DNA of 64,000 nt from Thraustochytrium sp. TN22 (Eukaryota > Sar > Bigyra > Thraustochytrida > Thraustochytriidae): positions 62,001-126,000 of the forward strand of contig JABLUY010000026.1 of the NCBI GenBank assembly GCA_013306675.1, read 5' to 3'. A program made the translations under genes and the position numbers. The notes under the pieces are model-generated. The model worked only from the letters and a program-made list of their open reading frames with translations, did not search any database and was not told the DNA's origin. This document shows positions 59,531 to 64,000 of this stretch, piece by piece; position 1 is the stretch's first letter; every line of letters starts with the position of its first letter.

Positions 59531-61802
59531 CGCGCACGCCGTTGGCGCATGAGACGCAGACGCCCAGCGTGGCGTGGCAGACGCCGCTGGCGCACTGCGA
59601 GGCCTTGGTGCAGGTGGCCCCGTCCAGGCAGCGGCCGTCGGCGCCGGCCGTGGCGCTGGCGCCTGCGGCCGACACGTTGGCGGGGCTGTCGTACGGGTAC
59701 GCCCTGTAGTAGTCGATGCACTGCGGCGAGCCGCAGTCGACGTCGCCCTCGTCGCCATTGAGCACGCCGTCCTGGCAGCTGATACACACGCCATTGGCGC
59801 AGCGTTGCGAGAGACAATCCGCGTTCACCGTGCACGCCGCGCCGACGGCGCAGAGGAAGGCGTTGTCAACGTCGCCCTCGGCCGTTTCGTTCTGCAGAAG
59901 CTCCTGCAGGTACGCGCGACACCGACCGCCGCCGCAGTCCACGGCGGTCTCGGCGCCGTCGCGCACGCCGTTGGAGCACTGCTCCCAGAAGGTCTCCTTG
60001 CGGCACAGGCTCGTCGTGGTGTCACAGTGGCCCGAGAGGCAGTCCGAGTCCTGTGAGCAGCCGCGGCCGAGCGAACAGCGCGCCGAGCAACCCCCCAGGG
60101 CCGTGCCGCCGCCACAGTCTACGTCCGTCTCGTTGCGGTCCCGCACGCCATTTGCACAGCTTTGGACGTCGGTTGTGGCCACCGAACTGATACGGTTCGT
60201 GGCGTAGGTATCGCGATCGAGCTGTGCAACGACCTCCGTGCTCGAGATGCGCTGCGAGTTGGTAGAGATGGAGGTGGCTAGCACGGCAATCGCGGCGAGG
60301 AGCAGCAAGGCCAAGAGGGCGACGAGGCCGCGCGCGCGGTTCCGGCTGAGGGTCTTCACGCGCTCCGTCTGCGCGTGCCGGTTGCGTATGAGCCAGATGT
60401 CGGACCGCAGCGCGATGGCCAGGCAGAGCACGAGCATGAGGATGCCGAGCGCGAGGAGCGACATGAGCTGATTGATGCTGGTGGCCAGCATCTGGCAGCA
60501 GGCCGTGTTCAGACAGGCCTCTGGGTTTGCCGCGGTCCCGTTGCCGCCGGGCTCGTAGAACTCCCACGCGAAGGCGACCTGGGACTTGTCCGGGCAGACT
60601 GCGGCATCGCCCACGCCCGTACTTGAGTACTGATATTGCTGCGTTGTGGCGTTGTACACCTCCACTTGCGCGCCAATGACGGCACCGCCGTACTTGGCAC
60701 ACGCCACAGTGGCGTCCCACCACTCGTAGGACATCACCTGGAGTACGGAGCGGCACGAGCCTAGGATGGCAGACTCCACGTCCGCGACGAGTAGGCCGAT
60801 GAGCACGCCAGAGGTGCTGACCAGCAGCGTCGCCATGAGCACAGCGTGGGTCTTGAGCAGCGCAAGGTGCTCGATCATGGCCGCGCCGAAGCCCAACACG
60901 CTGACGAGGATCAGCAGTAGGCAGAGCGCCAGCAAAAGGTAGACGGCGTTCAGCACGACAGCGCTATTGACCGTCTCGTCGTCCAGGGCCTGCGCATAGT
61001 CGAGCAGCGAGATGCTCATGCGCACGCCAATAATGCCAAGCACCATGAGGATGAGCGCGAAGCTCTCCAGGAAGCTCTGCGCCATCTCGTAGACCGTGAC
61101 GATCATGATGGTGGGCCGGAGCGAGGCGAGCGTTAGCAGACAGACGACCAGGCTCAGTCCGGCCGACGCACGTGCATAGTACTCCGTGTTGCCGTAGATG
61201 CCGTAGTTGAGCACCGAGTTTGAATCTGCTAGCGTGCTCAGGCTGATGGGTACCAACGCAAGGCAGATGGTGAAGGCCAGGTGAAAGTATATTTGCAAGA
61301 GGTGCTGGCCCGGCGTCTCAATGCCGTCGTCGTCCACCTCAAGATCCTCGCGCACGCGCTGCGCGCCGTACACGCCGAAGCAGGACGCCACTAGCACCAG
61401 AGACCCACAGATGATCATGACTTTGCCCACGGGCGATGAGGTCTCCTCGTCCAGGCTCGCTGTCTCGCACGCCTGGCCCAAGAGAATCAATGCGACGGAG
61501 AGCGCCGCCGCAACCACCAGCATCGACACCAGGTTCGAGTGCGTCCACTGCTCTTGCACATGCTTGCGCGCTTGCACGCGCGGTGTCGACCCCTTGAGCA
61601 GCACGTCCCGGAACTCGCGCTGCGCAGCGCTCAGTCTTCGCGCTGAGCCGCGCGTGGCCGCGGGCGCTGCATTCATGCCCTTGAGGAAGTCATCCACGGC
61701 CGCATCGTCCACCTCGCTCGTGTCCGTGTCGCAGCGCCGCGTCGCCAGCACCACCTTGGCCTGCTTCGCCTCGACGTTCGCGCTCGGGACCACCTTCGCC
61801 AT
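52971..61802 (-). CDS. Giant polytopic surface protein with Cys repeats, Pro-Thr stalk and lectin-like modules
   Basis: 2943 residues, one uninterrupted 8.8-kb frame from the ATG at 61802 (MAKVVPSANVEAKQ); the frame is open to 62111 but that part is low-complexity. About nine hydrophobic spans lie between residues 90 and 512, so the N-terminal sixth is a membrane domain. The rest is probably extracellular. Six Cys repeats with the signature 'NGVRDGxETDVDCGG' cover about 545-939. A carboxypeptidase-regulatory-like fold is near 1150-1250. A Pro-Thr stalk of PTxAPT/PTxLPT units spans about 1347-1550. An EGF-like 'CNSGYEGYDCS' is near 1803. Two hevein-like chitin-binding modules ('CCHITSGYCGSTDAYCKS', 'CCGPNTRCGSSDYHCSS') lie near 2330-2420, a PAN/apple-like module near 2600-2645 and a ricin-type trefoil-like region ('SYICLEANPYRGQLMSNMCD') near 2805-2830. 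An adhesion or cell-wall role is inferred. Confidence 0.85.
57150..57760 (-). repeat. Pro-Thr stalk-encoding repeat inside the giant gene
   Basis: On the coding strand the DNA repeats nine- and twelve-base units encoding PT-x-A/L-PT. It forms roughly 200 residues with no Cys, typical of mucin-like O-glycosylated stalks in stramenopile wall and surface proteins. Confidence 0.9.
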
Positions 61803-62354
61803 GCTGCTGCTGCTGCTGCTGCCGCTGCCGCTGCTGCAGGAGCCGCCGTGCGGGCGCTTGCCGCGCCGCGCCGCGCCGCGCCGCACCGCACCGCGCCGCG
61901 CCCGCGCCGCGCCGCGCCGCGCCGGCAGCCCAGCGCCCCGAGGCTTTTCAAAATTGCAACCTTCGCCGCAACGGTCTGCGGGCGTCCCACTTTTGTGCGT
62001 GCGTGGTGCGCGTCCCAGCGCAAGCAACTGCGAGGCGGCAAGGCTCCACGAGCTGACGAACTGCATGAGCGCGCGAGATTCTTCTCGAGATCGCGAGCAA
62101 GGGGCGAGCAAACGCAGGCAGATGCGCGTGGCGAAATTTGTGTGCGCACCTTGACCCTCTCACGCCGCCCATGTCGATGCAAAAGTAGGCGTGCGCTTTG
62201 CGGGTGACGAGGAGTGCACAGAGCGATCGATGCACGGCAGCGAGGCGCTCTGTGCCGCGAGAGGCGTTCTATCGCGCTCGCACGGAAGATCTATCAAATG
62301 AGCTCACTGTCGACCACTGTCAAGCGTTTCGCCTGACACACTGCGAGAGCTGCT
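61803..62354. other. Upstream region of the giant gene
   Basis: About 550 bp between the giant gene's ATG and the next minus-strand gene. A CGCGC/CGCAC pentamer-like tract (about 61858-61923) lies just upstream of the ATG. No promoter motif or gene was recognised. Confidence 0.4.
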
Positions 62355-63079
62355 CTACAAAGTTGATGAGCATGGCAGGGGCAGGCAACCGACGTGCTTA
62401 GCTGCCAGGGCTCTCTCAGCAACAGCGCCGCGGCGAGACCGGGCCGGGACATATACTAGAATCAAAGCCTTGATCATTCTCATTGTGATTATTATCCCTT
62501 GTCGCCAGTGGAAACAAAAACCAAAGGTCAAGCGCAACACTCCCAGAGGGCGAGAAGCGGGCAGAGAAGCATGCAGCACTTACGATTGGCAGCTCTGACG
62601 CTGCAGCGACTACAGCGGAGCAGGAGCAGGTAGATGAGGATCCCGAGGCCTAGCAAGGCGGCGACAGCGACCAGGAGGCCCTCGGTGCTTCGCAGCTGCT
62701 CGGGCAGCCGGTCCACGAGGCGAGTCAGCCAGCTCTGCACCCGGTCGGGCAGGTCGAGAGCTCTACGCAGCCGTGGCGGTGTCATCCCACGTGCATAGAG
62801 GTTCTGCCCGGCCGCGGCACTGGCGGGTTGGCGGCCTGGCCGGTTCCCGGAGAACGCGACCGAAGCCGGTTCCGCGGCGGCCCGCCTCCCTGACTGAGTT
62901 CCCGTCTGCGCCTCGACTCCAAGTCGGACGCGGAAAAGGGACGAACCAAACAGACCAAAAGGGGCCCGGCGGCGGCGCAATGGCAAGTGCGACAGCGTCG
63001 TCCCAAGCGCGGGCGCGAACTTCCAGCACGTCACGGCGCTTCCGAAGTCAAGAGACAATAAGCGGGAAATAGGGTTCAT
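62355..63079 (-). CDS. Small single-pass membrane protein, tentative two-exon model
   Basis: Exon 1 from the ATG at 63079 to 62584 and exon 2 from 62497 to 62355 join in frame to 212 residues. The donor is GTAAGT and the 86-bp intron ends in a pyrimidine-rich tract and AAG; size fits other introns here. A second candidate start is 62785 (MTPPRLRRALDLPDRV), giving 114 residues. One clear membrane span: 'GLLVAVAALLGLGILIYLLL', followed by Cys/Arg-rich residues. A TATA-like box lies 82 bp upstream of 63079. No family recognised. The acceptor is the weakest part: without splicing the frame ends at 62528. Confidence 0.35.
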
Positions 63080-63238
63080 CGGAAGTAAGAGCCCGGCCGG
63101 CAGCAACGTGACTCGCGACTCGCAATGGGTACTTGCATGCACGCACGACCTAGGCGTGGTGTTTTATAAAAGGACACACAGGATCAACCTCGAGGCGCAG
63201 GCGGGCCCTACGTACGAAGTTGGTGTTCATGAAGGGTC
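63080..63238. other. Short gap between minus-strand genes
   Basis: About 160 bp between the START-like stop and the small membrane gene. It contains the TATA-like element and a GTACGT hexamer at about 63214-63219 on the minus strand that resembles the local splice donor. Confidence 0.4.
63161..63168 (-). promoter_or_regulatory. TATA-box-like element TATAAAAC
   Basis: On the minus strand the sequence reads CCTTTTATAAAACACC, in a very GC-rich context. It is about 82 bp upstream of the ATG at 63079, a plausible spacing for a TATA box plus a short leader. The element is nearly palindromic, so direction is not certain. Confidence 0.5.
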
Positions 63239-63904
63239 TCATGGGTCCTCCAGCTCCGCGGCACGCTTGATACGATCAAGCAGCTGAATGTGCGCGTTGA
63301 GCGCCTGGCGGAAGACCACGCAGCTCATGACGAGCGGCGCGCGTACGCTAAGCTCCTCGTGCAAGACAACCTCGTCGTGGCGCTCCGAGAGGCTCCAAAC
63401 GGTGGTGATGTGAACGCCGAAGGCCCGGTAGGAGGCCGTCGAGAGACGGTTCTCGTGCGTCTTGAGCACGTCCAGACGGTACGTGTAGGTCGGACCCCAG
63501 CAGAGGCAGATGGGCATCTGCTCGACGACCTCAAAGCGGCGCAGCTCGTACTGCGACGTTGGCAGCTCCGGAGGCGGTGCAGCCGTCTCGCTGCTGGCCG
63601 TCAGCTGCTGCTGCTCCGGTCGCCCATGGCCGGACTGCTGTGCGGTGGCCGGGGCGCCGTCCTTTTGCTCGCTACGGCGGCGCGCAGCGGTGCGCTGGAT
63701 GGACCTGTGCGTCTGCTTGGCGAGCGCCGCCTCCTCTTGCTGCCAGCCCGCCTCGCCGGCCTCTCCCTGGCCGAGCTCTCGGATGCGGATGATGTCGGGA
63801 TGCAGCTTATGCACGTTCTCGAAGCTGCCAATGATGGCCATGACGCGCTCCGCGGAGCTGTCGATCGACACGACATTCTCCACGGACCTCGTTGTGAACG
63901 ACAT
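63239..63904 (-). CDS. START/SRPBCC-like lipid-binding-fold protein
   Basis: 221 residues from the ATG at 63904. The N-terminus 'VENVVSIDSSAERVMAIIGS' followed by 'FENVHKLHPDIIRIREL' is the first strand and helices of the SRPBCC (polyketide-cyclase/START) fold. A low-complexity insert (about 45-115, Gln/Glu/Ala-rich) splits the domain. It resumes with 'RRFEVVEQMPICLCWGPTYT', 'LSTASYRAFGVHITTVWSL', 'DEVVLHEELSVRAP' and ends in the long C-terminal helix 'FRQALNAHIQLLDRIKRAAE' that caps the pocket. The ligand is unknown; such proteins carry lipids or small hydrophobics. Confidence 0.72.
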   Translation of the reverse strand: MSFTTRSVENVVSIDSSAERVMAIIGSFENVHKLHPDIIRIRELGQGEAGEAGWQQEEAALAKQTHRSIQRTAARRRSEQKDGAPATAQQSGHGRPEQQQLTASSETAAPPPELPTSQYELRRFEVVEQMPICLCWGPTYTYRLDVLKTHENRLSTASYRAFGVHITTVWSLSERHDEVVLHEELSVRAPLVMSCVVFRQALNAHIQLLDRIKRAAELEDP

Positions 63905-64000
63905 GGCCAGCCAGCCAGTGATCGCGTTTGCGAGCGGGGCGGGCGGCCCGGCGGTGGTGGCCTCGGTGGCCTCGGTGGCCTTGGTTGCTGATGTCAGCGA

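Noticed and set aside
1-64000. Mobile elements or viral copies
   Set aside because: No reverse transcriptase, integrase, transposase, capsid-like protein, long terminal repeat or target-site duplication was recognised in any frame examined.

Overview
The window is protist nuclear DNA. It is GC-rich, genes lie on both strands, most are single long reading frames, and the few introns are short (86-143 bp) with GTACGT or GTAAGT donors and CTRAC-like branch points. The Pro-Thr stalk and 'VDCGG' cysteine repeats of the giant surface protein, the FYVE-SYLF protein and the CSC1/OSCA-like channels fit a stramenopile, possibly a thraustochytrid-like labyrinthulomycete. That placement is inference from style, not from a marker gene. 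No rRNA, tRNA, CRISPR array, transposon or viral element was recognised.

Layout. 1-2009 (-): 3' part of a leucine-rich protein cut by the window edge. 3722-6364 (+): FYVE-SYLF protein. 6622-8874 (-): unknown. 10815-13709 (+): polyQ/ankyrin protein. 13797-16127 (-): DEAH-helicase-like protein with all catalytic motifs degraded. 16344-18212 (+), possibly from 16170: a TRM10 tRNA methyltransferase fused to a short-chain dehydrogenase (SDR). 18604-20253 (-): ubiquitin-like plus AlkB-like protein. 21477-22802 (+): MFS transporter. 23182-24984 (-): XRCC4 homologue. 25699-26829 (+): STN1 homologue. 26890-28623 (-): unknown. 29074-30140 (+): FCP1-like HAD protein with an apparent frame break. 30645-31220 (+): four-TM protein. 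31829-34642 (-): ABC1/UbiB-like kinase. 35477-36346 (+): MED8-like. 36459-39710 and 40912-44415 (-): tandem CSC1/OSCA-like channels. 45730-46299 (+): four-TM protein. 46651-48498 (-): WDR89-like. 49142-51148 (+): ITFG2-like. 51400-52917 (+): armadillo protein with a RanBP2 zinc finger. 52971-61802 (-): giant intronless surface protein. 62355-63079 (-): small membrane protein. 63239-63904 (-): START/SRPBCC-like protein.

Organisation. Strands alternate almost perfectly: the first 12 genes run - + - + without exception. Convergent 3' gaps are small (53-610 bp) and divergent 5' gaps mostly larger (0.2-1.9 kb). The gaps hold pentamer and hexamer arrays (CGTCT, GGCGA, GTTGC, GAATTC, GGCGTC).

Functional reading. 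The best candidate for something new is the TRM10-SDR fusion. In animal mitochondria the TRM10-family protein TRMT10C (MRPP1) and the SDR HSD17B10 (MRPP2) are separate proteins that form the tRNA methyltransferase and the platform for RNase P. Here both folds sit in one polypeptide, the SDR Tyr-x-x-x-Lys site has lost its Lys, and an in-frame upstream ATG would add an Arg-rich, presequence-like leader. It is divergently paired with the pseudo-DEAH-helicase. A second suggestive pair is XRCC4 (end joining) divergent from STN1 (telomere capping).
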